From contig NZ_JACJFM010000037.1 in NCBI RefSeq assembly GCF_014164585.1, positions 1-49,093 on the forward strand: a stretch of 49,093 bases of DNA. Direction: 5' to 3'. Of the stretch, positions 9,398 to 16,627 are shown piece by piece. Each line of letters opens with the position of its first letter. The stretch's first letter is position 1. The DNA is from Oceanospirillum sediminis. GTDB lineage: Bacteria > Pseudomonadota > Gammaproteobacteria > Pseudomonadales > Halomonadaceae. Position numbers and translations under genes: made by a program. The notes under the pieces are model-generated. The model was not told the origin of the DNA. It made no database searches and was given only the letters and a program-made list of their open reading frames with translations.

Positions 9398-9919
9398 TTA
9401 CAGGATGGTAGCTGTAACAGTCGCCTGACCGGTATAAGTACCTGACAACTGGTTTCCACCAACAAGAAGCGTCGCTCCAACATTCAGAGTAGTCGTGTTA
9501 GTGCCATCCAGTGTAAATTCATTAGAACCGGCACCAGCTCCTCCCTGATAGGTAAAGCCGCTAACAGTCATAGTGACATTACTGTCAGCAGAGTTTACTA
9601 ATGTAACATCTGGTGTATCCAAAGAAACCTTCAGGTTTGCTGTGGATGAATCCAGCGTTACAACCGCAGGTTGAACCGTACCACCTGCAGATGTCACATC
9701 ACCGCCATAGTTGATTGCTCCAGCAGTATCAATGGTTACTGAACCACCTCCAGCACCCGGATTCAGCAGACCAAAATCCATATTTTGCGTGGTTGCCACG
9801 TCAAGATCTGCAGGAATTTCTGCATTAATATCAAATACTGCATTATTTGCCGCGTGAGCAACAGTAACAGCAGATGCAACAACCAAAGCTAAACCAGTAC
9901 GTTGAAAAATCTTTTTCAC
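9398..9919 (-). CDS. DUF4402 pilin, likely major subunit
   Basis: Exported protein of 173 residues with a signal peptide at about 1-23 (cleavage after AHA). The mature N-terminus, NNAVFDINAEIPADLDV, alternates hydrophobic residues as expected for a donor strand. MDFGLLNPGAGGGSVTI matches the DUF4402 signature, and GATLLVGGNQLSGTYTGQATVTATIL is its typical C-terminal end. The protein is Cys-free, Gly/Thr/Val-rich and low in charge, as in abundant structural pilins. The start codon is GTG (9919), not ATG, with a strong AGGAG seven to eight nt upstream. The gene has its own 434-nt upstream region and a hairpin behind it, both consistent with higher expression than neighbours. Major-subunit status is inferred. 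Confidence 0.8.
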   Translation of the reverse strand: MKKIFQRTGLALVVASAVTVAHAANNAVFDINAEIPADLDVATTQNMDFGLLNPGAGGGSVTIDTAGAINYGGDVTSAGGTVQPAVVTLDSSTANLKVSLDTPDVTLVNSADSNVTMTVSGFTYQGGAGAGSNEFTLDGTNTTTLNVGATLLVGGNQLSGTYTGQATVTATIL

Positions 9920-10353
9920 TTCAGAACTCCTGTTCCAAAAAAAATCGGGTCATTTGCTTTTAACCGGCAACAATTCGGGTCCTGCCGTGATAAAAGCTAT
10001 TTGTTATATCGCTTCTTCTGTTGCTAAAACCATTGCTATTCCAGCAATCAAAAGGTTTTCAACAACTTCTATACAGATCAAATCTGTAACACTACCTTAC
10101 AATAATCTGATAAAAACAAACAAACCCACAACCCACTGATACTGTGTAAAGCAAGACAGATCAGAAAAACAGTGAAAAATAATAAAAACACATCCAGTAA
10201 ACAACTTAAGTTTAATGAGCTTGCATCTGCAAATAGAAGCCATTTTGTCAGACAGATTCTATCCTGAGAGCGCAAAAGATTTATTCGGAAATACAGCCTG
10301 CAATTGCATCATCAGCTCTCGTCATCAATAAGATACCTCAAACTCGAATATCC
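9920..10353 (-). promoter_or_regulatory. 434-bp gene-free leader of the major pilin
   Basis: No open frame here looks coding: short frames on both strands lack a ribosome site or family sequence. The length and AT-rich composition suggest a separate promoter and 5' leader for the major pilin. The clearest internal signal is the palindrome at 10072-10088. I could not settle on a -35/-10 pair. Confidence 0.4.
10072..10088. promoter_or_regulatory. 17-bp palindrome upstream of the major pilin
   Basis: TACAGAT-CAA-ATCTGTA is a perfect 7+3+7 palindrome about 153-169 bp upstream of the pilin start. The symmetry suggests a dimeric regulator site. No regulator can be named from the sequence alone. 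Confidence 0.4.
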
Positions 10354-10899
10354 TCAGAACATATAGCTCATATTTACCTGTAGCACGCCATGATAACGAC
10401 CAGCACTGATATTTCCCGGGTAGAACAACGTTGCACCGATTCTCATTTCCTGTTTACTGCCTTTTTCTACATCCGCATGCTGGCCCGATGAAAACAATGT
10501 TCCTTCATAAGAGAAGTTGAAGTTTTTCACTGTCAGGACACCATTAGTTTCTGAGTTTGTCAGCAAAATTTCTGTTGGAAAAATCAAAGCTACGCCAGCC
10601 ACACCATTTCCGGGGATGGTAATGCTCATACGGCCAGAGACTAACTGAGCACCTCCTCCACTGAGAGGAGAAACAGTAATTTTTCTGCTTTCTCCCAGCG
10701 AGATATTTCCGAAATCGATCCCCTGCTTAACCTCGATAACCGGGGTTTCGATAACTTCAACTCTGATATCAAATTCAGCACTGACCGCATAAGCATGCTG
10801 TGTCATAAAGCAGATATTCAGCACCATCAGCAAATAAGCAATACCCTTGAAACCACCAAAAGCGAGATTTCTGTGCCTCATGAAACAATAATTACTCAT
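10354..10899 (-). CDS. Second DUF4402 pilin-like protein, likely minor or tip subunit
   Basis: Protein of 181 residues with a long signal region ending at about residue 38 (QHAYA). The mature part begins VSAEFDIRVEVIETPVIEV and has the DUF4402 hallmark IDFGNISLGESRKITVSP, followed by MRIGATLFYPGNISAGRYHGVLQVNMSYMF at the C-terminus (split here: MRIGATLFYPGNISAG and RYHGVLQVNMSYMF). It shares architecture with the downstream pilin but is more hydrophobic and charged, so a minor, tip or initiating subunit is plausible. It is the first gene of the pilus locus and is divergent from the degenerate EAL gene. The start could be 10899 or the ATG at 10881; neither has a strong ribosome site. Confidence 0.72.
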   Translation of the reverse strand: MSNYCFMRHRNLAFGGFKGIAYLLMVLNICFMTQHAYAVSAEFDIRVEVIETPVIEVKQGIDFGNISLGESRKITVSPLSGGGAQLVSGRMSITIPGNGVAGVALIFPTEILLTNSETNGVLTVKNFNFSYEGTLFSSGQHADVEKGSKQEMRIGATLFYPGNISAGRYHGVLQVNMSYMF

Positions 10900-10928
10900 A
10901 AAAATTGACTCTAATCAAGTTAAGCTTG

Positions 10929-10943
10929 AAATTGTCACAATTT
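10929..10943. promoter_or_regulatory. 15-bp palindrome in pilus/EAL divergent promoter
   Basis: AAATTGT-C-ACAATTT is a perfect 7+1+7 palindrome 30-44 bp upstream of the first pilin start, where RNA polymerase would be expected to bind. It is a candidate operator for the pilus operon. It differs from the palindrome upstream of the major pilin, so the two sites probably serve different regulators. Confidence 0.4.
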
Positions 10944-11130
10944 GAAGACATGATGAGTTACAAATAGTGCCTGAACTCTAACATTTCAGACTACTACGAA
11001 CCTGAACATAAGCACTTTTTCATTCTACAGCCAACAGACATACATAAGCTGGCAAGTGTATTAACGAGAAATTTCTGTTCAGATGAAGACGTCATGGACA
11101 TGTAACAAAGCCCAGGGATGAAGATATATT

Positions 11131-12507
11131 ATGGATATAGCAAATTCTGACACACTATATCAGTTTATGCAGAAACAATTCATTGATACTGTTCTCGATA
11201 TCAGAAAAAACACAGAATGGCAGATAGAAAAGAGGAACAACCCTCATCAACTGGAATGGGATAGATATACCTCATGCCTTGAAAATCTGGAACAATTAAG
11301 TTGTCACGATAGTGAGTTAAGTACTTTTCTTCAGAAAATTTCTTCCTGCACAAACCATAGTCAGCTGAGTCCGGAAATTCTGCTACAGGATTGGTTCTCA
11401 TACTACGCCTGTTTGTTACAATGTTACGATCAATTGAACACTTCACCGATGTTCAAACGTTTTCGTATTAACCGTTATGAGATGCTGACACGATTTGAAG
11501 AATGGATTATTCAATACCAGGAGCTGACCTCAATAAGCAATGTAAAGCCAGATGAAACCTTGTTGGCATGGCCTGCGTTTATCGAGCATTTTCACATCAG
11601 GAAACTGATGAAATATCTGGCCGCCTTCTGGGTACAATGGCAAGGAATGAAAGCCAGTGATGCAAAGAAAATACTGACTATGCTTGGCCTGAGAACGAAA
11701 GCCAGTATTGAAGAACTAAATAATATTACTCTGCCTTACCCTCCTGGATTCAATCCGGTATCAACAATTAAAGTACAGTCCTTTACCGGACAGAATAAGC
11801 AAGACAATCAGGTATTAATTCTGTTTCAGCCTGTGTTTTGTAATCGGAAGGGACTGCTACAGCACTGTGAAGCCTTTATCAGACCAAACAGACAAAAGCC
11901 TGCTTCAGTAACATCTGTTAGTCATATAAATTCAGCTATGAAAATACTGGCAGAACGACTTCCACATACGGATATTCCCGTAGCAATATCAATTGCTGCT
12001 TCAGCTCTGGCTGACTCTGAGTTAAAAAAACAACTGGACCAGATAGCCTGTCAGCCTGATTTGTGCAGTAAGCTTATCATCCAGATAGATTGTACCTCTC
12101 TTGCAGAACCAGCAAGATACCTCATCAACACCCTGGCCAGCCTTCAGGAGTCAGGATGCAAACTTATACTGGACAATTGCGGTATAAATCAGTTACCTGG
12201 GAAAGAGATTCTTAATCTGTTCAGCTATCTTCGACCTCATCCTCACTTGTTACACGATAGTAAAGAAGATCTGGCAGCCCGACTGATACTGAATGAACTG
12301 GTCCAGTATGCTGCTCAGACAAACCTTAAAGTTATTGCGCAACACGTTGATTCTGCTGAAACGGAAAAGCATCAGAACCACCTGGGCTTCGACCTTTCTC
12401 AAGGTAACTGGCTGGCAGAAGCTGCTCTGCACCCTCCTGCAAGTGATCATTTCAATCGGGCAAAAAATACTGATTCAGCACTGACTTTAGCTTTAGTTAA
12501 TGCGTAA
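11131..12507 (+). CDS. Degenerate EAL-domain protein
   Basis: Protein of 458 residues with an unrecognised, mainly helical N-terminal ~220 residues and a C-terminal EAL-fold domain. The fold is recognisable by landmark order: ILFQPVFCN, HCEAFIR, VAISIAASALA, IIQIDCTSL, GCKLILDNCGIN, KVIAQHVDSAE, GFDLSQGNWLAEA. Most catalytic positions have changed: the Asn of the NLS motif is Ala/Ser, ELVE is QIDC, DDFG is DNCG, the KID lysine is missing (LLHDSKEDL) and AEGVE is AQHVD. Hydrolysis of c-di-GMP is therefore unlikely, and binding is doubtful. Being divergent from the pilus operon, it may act as a regulatory partner in the manner of known degenerate EAL regulators, which is an inference. No membrane segment is seen. 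Confidence 0.72.
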   Translation: MDIANSDTLYQFMQKQFIDTVLDIRKNTEWQIEKRNNPHQLEWDRYTSCLENLEQLSCHDSELSTFLQKISSCTNHSQLSPEILLQDWFSYYACLLQCYDQLNTSPMFKRFRINRYEMLTRFEEWIIQYQELTSISNVKPDETLLAWPAFIEHFHIRKLMKYLAAFWVQWQGMKASDAKKILTMLGLRTKASIEELNNITLPYPPGFNPVSTIKVQSFTGQNKQDNQVLILFQPVFCNRKGLLQHCEAFIRPNRQKPASVTSVSHINSAMKILAERLPHTDIPVAISIAASALADSELKKQLDQIACQPDLCSKLIIQIDCTSLAEPARYLINTLASLQESGCKLILDNCGINQLPGKEILNLFSYLRPHPHLLHDSKEDLAARLILNELVQYAAQTNLKVIAQHVDSAETEKHQNHLGFDLSQGNWLAEAALHPPASDHFNRAKNTDSALTLALVNA

Positions 12508-12609
12508 TGATAACTCTGCACTGGTAGTCATAAAACTACGTGATGATATAACCCATTAGTGATAATCTGTTTCGCTCTGCAAAATAGTTAACAGGAAGAG
12601 TTTCATCAT

Positions 12610-13677
12610 ATGAGCAAGTTCTGGAGTGAAGCGATAAAAGACCTTCAACCCTATGTTCCGGGCGAGCAGCCTAAAAAAGATCAGATTATCAAGCTTAACA
12701 CTAATGAAAACCCTTACCCACCGTCTCCCAGGGTCATCCAGACACTGAAAGACTATCCAGCTGAGAAGCTACGTCTGTACTCTGATCCGGACAGTACTGA
12801 ACTGAAACAGACATTATCTGAGCATTTTAACCTGCCTTCAGATCATGTCTTTGTTGGTAATGGTTCTGATGAAGTACTTGCTCATACCTTTATGGCCTTC
12901 TTCCGCCACCCGGAACCTCTTGTCATGCCTTCTATGACATACAGTTTCTACGATGTCTACTGCAATTTGTATGATATAGAAGCCAGACACATTCCTCTGG
13001 GAGAAGACTTCCGTGTAAATCTGGAAGAATATCCATCAAAAAATGGTGGGATTATTTTTGCCAACCCCAACGCCCCAACGGGAGTTGCCATATCTCTGAA
13101 TGAAATTGAAGCTTTGCTGAAACGCAACACAGAAACTGTTGTTGTTGTCGATGAAGCCTATGTCGATTTTGGTGCAGACAGTGCTGTAAGCCTGATAAAA
13201 AGCCACCCGAACCTTCTGGTAATACAGACGTTGTCAAAATCCCGCAGTCTGGCAGGCATGCGTGTCGGTTTTGCTCTTGGTCAACCAGAACTGATAGCGG
13301 GTCTGGAACGGGTGAAAAATTCGTTTAACTCATATCCTCTGGATATGCTGGCTATAGCCTCGGCCAGCGAAGCGATTCGTGATCAGGAATATTTTGAAGA
13401 AACTGTCAGAAAAATTATTGATGATCGCGACTGGACAAGTACACAACTAACATCACTTGGTTTCAGAGTATTACCCTCATCAACCAATTTTGTTTTTGCT
13501 GAACATAAGTCCGCTACCGGTACTGACCTGATGCAGCATCTGAGAAATCAGAATATTCTTGTTCGTCACTTTTCCAAACCCGGCATTGAGAATTTCCTGA
13601 GGATCACAATCGGAACCCGAAGTGAAATGGAAGCATTAATTCAAGGGCTTAAAAGTTTCCCACAGCTAAGTTGCTGA
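12610..13677 (+). CDS. hisC: Histidinol-phosphate aminotransferase HisC
   Basis: PLP-dependent class I/II aminotransferase that converts imidazole-acetol phosphate and glutamate to histidinol phosphate and 2-oxoglutarate in histidine synthesis. The 355-residue length is normal. Visible motifs include KLNTNENPYPPSP at the N-terminus, FVGNGSDEVL, FANPNAPTG, VVVDEAYVDF, the PLP lysine K210 in TLSKSRSLAGMRVGFA and FLRITIGTRSEME at the C-terminus. It stands alone, without other his genes, and is followed by a strong intrinsic terminator, so it is probably monocistronic. An AGGAAGAG lies about 11 nt upstream of the ATG. Some HisC-like enzymes also act on aromatic amino acids. Confidence 0.93.
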   Translation: MSKFWSEAIKDLQPYVPGEQPKKDQIIKLNTNENPYPPSPRVIQTLKDYPAEKLRLYSDPDSTELKQTLSEHFNLPSDHVFVGNGSDEVLAHTFMAFFRHPEPLVMPSMTYSFYDVYCNLYDIEARHIPLGEDFRVNLEEYPSKNGGIIFANPNAPTGVAISLNEIEALLKRNTETVVVVDEAYVDFGADSAVSLIKSHPNLLVIQTLSKSRSLAGMRVGFALGQPELIAGLERVKNSFNSYPLDMLAIASASEAIRDQEYFEETVRKIIDDRDWTSTQLTSLGFRVLPSSTNFVFAEHKSATGTDLMQHLRNQNILVRHFSKPGIENFLRITIGTRSEMEALIQGLKSFPQLSC

Positions 13678-13707
13678 TAAACACTTCTCCAACAAATAAT
13701 GAACAGT

Positions 13708-13736
13708 AAAGGGCTGGATTAATCCAGCCCTTTTTC
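13708..13736. terminator. Two-way intrinsic terminator shared by hisC and the DUF2496 gene
   Basis: AAAGGGCTGGAT (13708-13719) and ATCCAGCCCTTT (13722-13733) form a near-perfect GC-rich palindrome followed by TTTTTC on the plus strand and preceded by an A-run that gives U residues on the minus strand. It ends hisC transcription. The stop codon of the convergent small gene (13719-13721) lies at the centre of the stem. Confidence 0.88.
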
Positions 13737-13892
13737 TTTGCATTCATTCTGACCGGACAGTTTTTGCTGATAGTCATTTAAGGCAATCCGCAGCGCTTTT
13801 TCGGCAACAGCCGGATCTATATTATTGCATTCCAGCAATTCAATAAGATCTACAGCCAGCTTAATGTGCTCTGGAGCTGTTTCCAGGGACAT
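13719..13892 (-). CDS. Small DUF2496 (YbaM-like) protein, 57 residues
   Basis: Reading the minus strand from the ATG at 13892 gives a 57-residue protein that begins MSLETAPEHIKLAVDLIELL and continues ECNNIDPAVAEKALRIALND, then YQQKLSGQNECKEKGLD. The start MSLE-AP--(I/V)KLAVDLI-LLE and the following helix match the YbaM/DUF2496 family of small gammaproteobacterial proteins of unknown function. AAGGA sits six nt upstream of the ATG. It begins 15 nt after the stop of the solute-binding protein gene on the same strand, so the two probably share a transcript. It is short enough to be missed by gene finders, and its stop codon lies inside the hisC terminator stem. Confidence 0.85.
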   Translation of the reverse strand: MSLETAPEHIKLAVDLIELLECNNIDPAVAEKALRIALNDYQQKLSGQNECKEKGLD

Positions 13893-13907
13893 AAATCCTT
13901 CTTTATT

Positions 13908-14708
13908 TTATTGCGTCTGTTGTGATGCCCATAGTTGATGGGCTTTTTCCAGATAAGTATTCATTCTGCTCTGAGTGTCAAATAACGTCAGAGCTTCTGC
14001 CAATTGTTCTTTTAACTGATCCGAATTACATGCCGAAACTCTGGATACGGTCAGATATAAATTTTGCCTGGTAACAGGCTCATTATGAACAGCAACATTT
14101 TCAATATTCAATTGATTTGCATAAGCTTTACCCGGATTTTCCTCATAAATAAGATAATCAACCCGAGCTGCACTCAACATGCGCAAGCCTTGCTCCAGAC
14201 TGACCACCTGATTGATATTTAATTCCGTGGCTGAGTATTCATCAAACTCCTGGCCAAAACTGTTATTAATCACAGTGACGCCACGCAAAATTTTCAGATC
14301 TGACCATAGAGTATACTTAAAGGGTTTTTCTTTGTTAAACCAGACCGCCGTGGCAGTCCCCTGAAACTCAGGATAAATATAGTCCATATACTCTGTTCTT
14401 GGTTGTGTAAAAAAAGCACCTGCGATCATATCAACCCGACCTGAAGCGACTTCTTTTTGCACCCGTCCCCATGGACCACTGTATCTCAGGTCAATAGGCA
14501 GAGCTATTTCTCTTGCCAGGTCTTCGATCATGAACGCAATTGCACCTACCAGTTTTTCAGGGTCATCGGGAGATCTCCATAGATATGGTGGGTACTCTGC
14601 ATTGCCACTGGCTATAAGGGCTTTACATTCACTCTCTGCTCTGACTGAAGGTGATAACAGGCTTGTCAGAATCAAAAGCAGCAGTACATACACTCTAATC
14701 ATAAGCAT
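13908..14708 (-). CDS. Periplasmic solute-binding protein, family 3 type
   Basis: Exported protein of 266 residues with a signal peptide at about 1-24 (cleavage near VRA). The mature region follows the family 3 amino-acid-binding pattern: YPPYLW, then LVGAIAFMIEDLAREI, then GRVQKEVASGRVDMIAGAFFTQPRTEYMDYIYP (cited as VASGRVDMIAGAFFTQPRTE). Related proteins bind amino acids for ABC uptake, but no permease or ATPase gene is adjacent, so it may be an orphan binding protein or a sensor. The ligand cannot be told. It is upstream of the DUF2496 gene with a 15-nt gap. An ATG at 14702 is an alternative start. Confidence 0.8.
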   Translation of the reverse strand: MLMIRVYVLLLLILTSLLSPSVRAESECKALIASGNAEYPPYLWRSPDDPEKLVGAIAFMIEDLAREIALPIDLRYSGPWGRVQKEVASGRVDMIAGAFFTQPRTEYMDYIYPEFQGTATAVWFNKEKPFKYTLWSDLKILRGVTVINNSFGQEFDEYSATELNINQVVSLEQGLRMLSAARVDYLIYEENPGKAYANQLNIENVAVHNEPVTRQNLYLTVSRVSACNSDQLKEQLAEALTLFDTQSRMNTYLEKAHQLWASQQTQ

Positions 14709-14872
14709 TCTCAGAATTACACTGGAGTTAGATATATCTTACAAAAAAAATCACAATATAAACATAAAAACACATATAAAAAATAAGGTTCAGGCTATAT
14801 CCAACATCCAACAATTCCCTTACTCGGCCTCTGTATATCTGTTACGAATATCCCCCCATTTTTACCAGGCAT

Positions 14873-14897
14873 AAAAAAGGCAGCCATTACAGCTGCC
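14873..14897 (-). terminator. Intrinsic terminator downstream of the EamA gene
   Basis: On the minus strand, GGCAGC-TGTAATG-GCTGCC is followed by six T residues. It lies about 105 nt beyond the stop of the EamA transporter gene and upstream of the solute-binding protein gene, separating the two transcripts. Confidence 0.75.
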
Positions 14898-15002
14898 AAA
14901 CACATGAAAAATGACTCAAAGGAAAGTAGTATGAAGGAAAGTGGTATGACTCGGATGATGGCTTTGACTGATAACACGAGTCTCAGGACAAGCCTCTCTC
15001 TG

Positions 15003-15947
15003 TCACTTCTCAGTTTTTATCGCACCACTGGCCAGAACAACACCAATACTGATCAGGAAAATACCCAGTAGAATATGCTCGTTCAATACTTCATTAAGCC
15101 ATAATAATGCTATACCAGAAGCCACGACAGGTGTCAGAGAGCCAATAGCAGAGGTCGTTTCAGCACCCAGTCTTGAAATAGCAAAAGCAAAAAGAAAGCT
15201 TGAAGCCAGGCCGGCTCCCAATCCCTGAACCAGCATCTGGGCAAATAACTCATTCCATTCAACCTGGTACCAGCCTAACTCGGGCTGATACATCAGACCA
15301 TAAATCAACAGAAAGCAACTACTGGGTAAAGTCACCACTGATGCGGCAACTAATGGAGACAAACCGCACTGACGAACAGATACTGCAAACAGAGCCCAGA
15401 AAAAACTGGCCAGCAGAAAAATGCCTTGCCCCATCAGCCCATTCCCACCGGATAAGGACTCCAGCAGAAATGTAGCCACACCTGAAGCAATCAGGATAAG
15501 GCCATATAAACGCCACTGCGACAGTGGCTGACGAAATAACAGAACAGCCAGTCCGGTTACAAACAAAGGAGCCACTCCGGGAATTAATGTACTGCCTTCG
15601 GCTACCAGACCTGTTTTCATTCCCATAGCGCCGAGCCAGAAAAACGGTACCCCTCCTCCTATCAGTAATCCTGCCAGATAAATCAGGGGCACCTTTCGAA
15701 TAGAGTTAAAGTGACGTATGAATAAAGGGGCCAGCAATACTCCGGGTATAACAAAGCGGAACAAAGCGATCTCATAAGTTGTCAGTGCAGAAGATGCTCC
15801 GATTTTAAGAGACATAAAATAACTGGCCCATACCAGAACCATTAGGGACGCAGCCAGAATGCCGATCCATTTTTGATATGAAGATACTCGCTGATCTTCA
15901 ACCTGCAGTACAGATGACGACGAATTTTGACTTGTTACAACAGACAT
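15003..15947 (-). CDS. EamA/DMT-family membrane transporter
   Basis: Integral inner-membrane protein of 314 residues with about ten hydrophobic segments arranged as two EamA repeats: the first starts near WIGILAASLMVLVWASYFMS, the second near GQGIFLLASFFWALFAVSV. LGAETTSAIGSLTPVVASGIALLWLNE is the conserved end of the second repeat (seen here as AIGSLTPVVASGIALLWLNE). Family members usually export amino acids or other small metabolites; the substrate cannot be told. About 25 N-terminal residues precede the first segment and no good ribosome site is visible. It is divergent from the DCC-family gene. Confidence 0.85.
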   Translation of the reverse strand: MSVVTSQNSSSSVLQVEDQRVSSYQKWIGILAASLMVLVWASYFMSLKIGASSALTTYEIALFRFVIPGVLLAPLFIRHFNSIRKVPLIYLAGLLIGGGVPFFWLGAMGMKTGLVAEGSTLIPGVAPLFVTGLAVLLFRQPLSQWRLYGLILIASGVATFLLESLSGGNGLMGQGIFLLASFFWALFAVSVRQCGLSPLVAASVVTLPSSCFLLIYGLMYQPELGWYQVEWNELFAQMLVQGLGAGLASSFLFAFAISRLGAETTSAIGSLTPVVASGIALLWLNEVLNEHILLGIFLISIGVVLASGAIKTEK

Positions 15948-16150
15948 AATGACACTGAGTCCAATCGGGATTTGCGGACTATTCTGTGTGATTTAAGCCA
16001 GGTAAAACCTGCAAATTTCAAAGTAAAAAACAATCTATTTGGCATAATTCACCAACAACTATGGAAAAAATATTTTTTCTGAGCACCACACCCTGATTTA
16101 TTGCGTAAAAAATATGGCCTTATTAATTTACTCATGAAAAAGAGTTCATA

Positions 16151-16549
16151 ATGCATAAACGGCAACAAAGCAGTTTCTGGCTTTTTTATGACGGAGCCTG
16201 CCCTCTGTGTGAGAAAGAAGTTCAATGGCTGAAGCGAAGAAAAACCAAAGCAAATCATACTCTGCACTTTATCGATATCAGCCAACCGTCATTCAATGCC
16301 AAAGAGTATGGCAAAAGCATGGAGGATTTTATGGGTGAACTTCATTTGAGAAGCGCTGATGGGGAGTGGCTGAAAGCAATGGAGGCCACACGCATGATTT
16401 ACAGAATTATTGGTCTGGGGTGGCTTATGGCACCAACAGGCTGGCCAGGGTTGCGAGCTCTGACAGATATGGCTTATCGTGTTTTTGCTCGTTATCGTCC
16501 CAGAAAAAAGTCCTGTACAGAACGCTGCGGCTTACCATCCGAAAAGTAA
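16151..16549 (+). CDS. DCC-family (DUF393, YuxK-like) thiol-disulfide oxidoreductase-like protein
   Basis: Protein of 132 residues. WLFYDGACPLCEKEVQWLKRR near the N-terminus contains the family DGxCPLC motif, a CxxC pair in a thioredoxin-like setting. FIDISQPSFNAKEYG and MEATRMIYRIIGLGWLMAPT also fit DUF393. The family is named for a putative thiol-disulfide oxidoreductase role, but biochemical evidence is thin. AAAAGAG lies before the ATG. It is followed by a long hairpin and the convergent methionine gamma-lyase gene; a functional link to that gene is not shown. Confidence 0.82.
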   Translation: MHKRQQSSFWLFYDGACPLCEKEVQWLKRRKTKANHTLHFIDISQPSFNAKEYGKSMEDFMGELHLRSADGEWLKAMEATRMIYRIIGLGWLMAPTGWPGLRALTDMAYRVFARYRPRKKSCTERCGLPSEK

Positions 16550-16580
16550 TAGAGTGTATGGAGAGCAGTATTGCCAGTAA

Positions 16581-16614
16581 TACAGGACTGACAGTGGCAA
16601 CTGACAGTCCTGTA
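16581..16614. terminator. Long hairpin between convergent DCC and methionine gamma-lyase genes
   Basis: TACAGGACTG and CAGTCCTGTA pair over 10 bp; after one A-A mismatch the inner CAGT and ACTG pair over GGCA. The hairpin lies in the 78-nt gap between two converging stop codons, where a two-way terminator is expected, but no U-tract follows on either side. Termination or end protection is inferred. Confidence 0.5.
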
Positions 16615-16627
16615 GATTAAGCAGGTA

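Noticed and set aside
9954-10275. Short open frames on both strands between the two pilin genes
   Set aside because: No ribosome site, no family sequence, and the region is better explained as a promoter/leader.
14795-14977. Hydrophobic 60-residue frame on the minus strand
   Set aside because: It runs across the intrinsic terminator at 14873-14897 and has no ribosome site.
16064-16079. Palindrome GAAAAAATATTTTTTC between EamA and DCC genes
   Set aside because: A/T homopolymer symmetry is expected by chance in AT-rich promoters.
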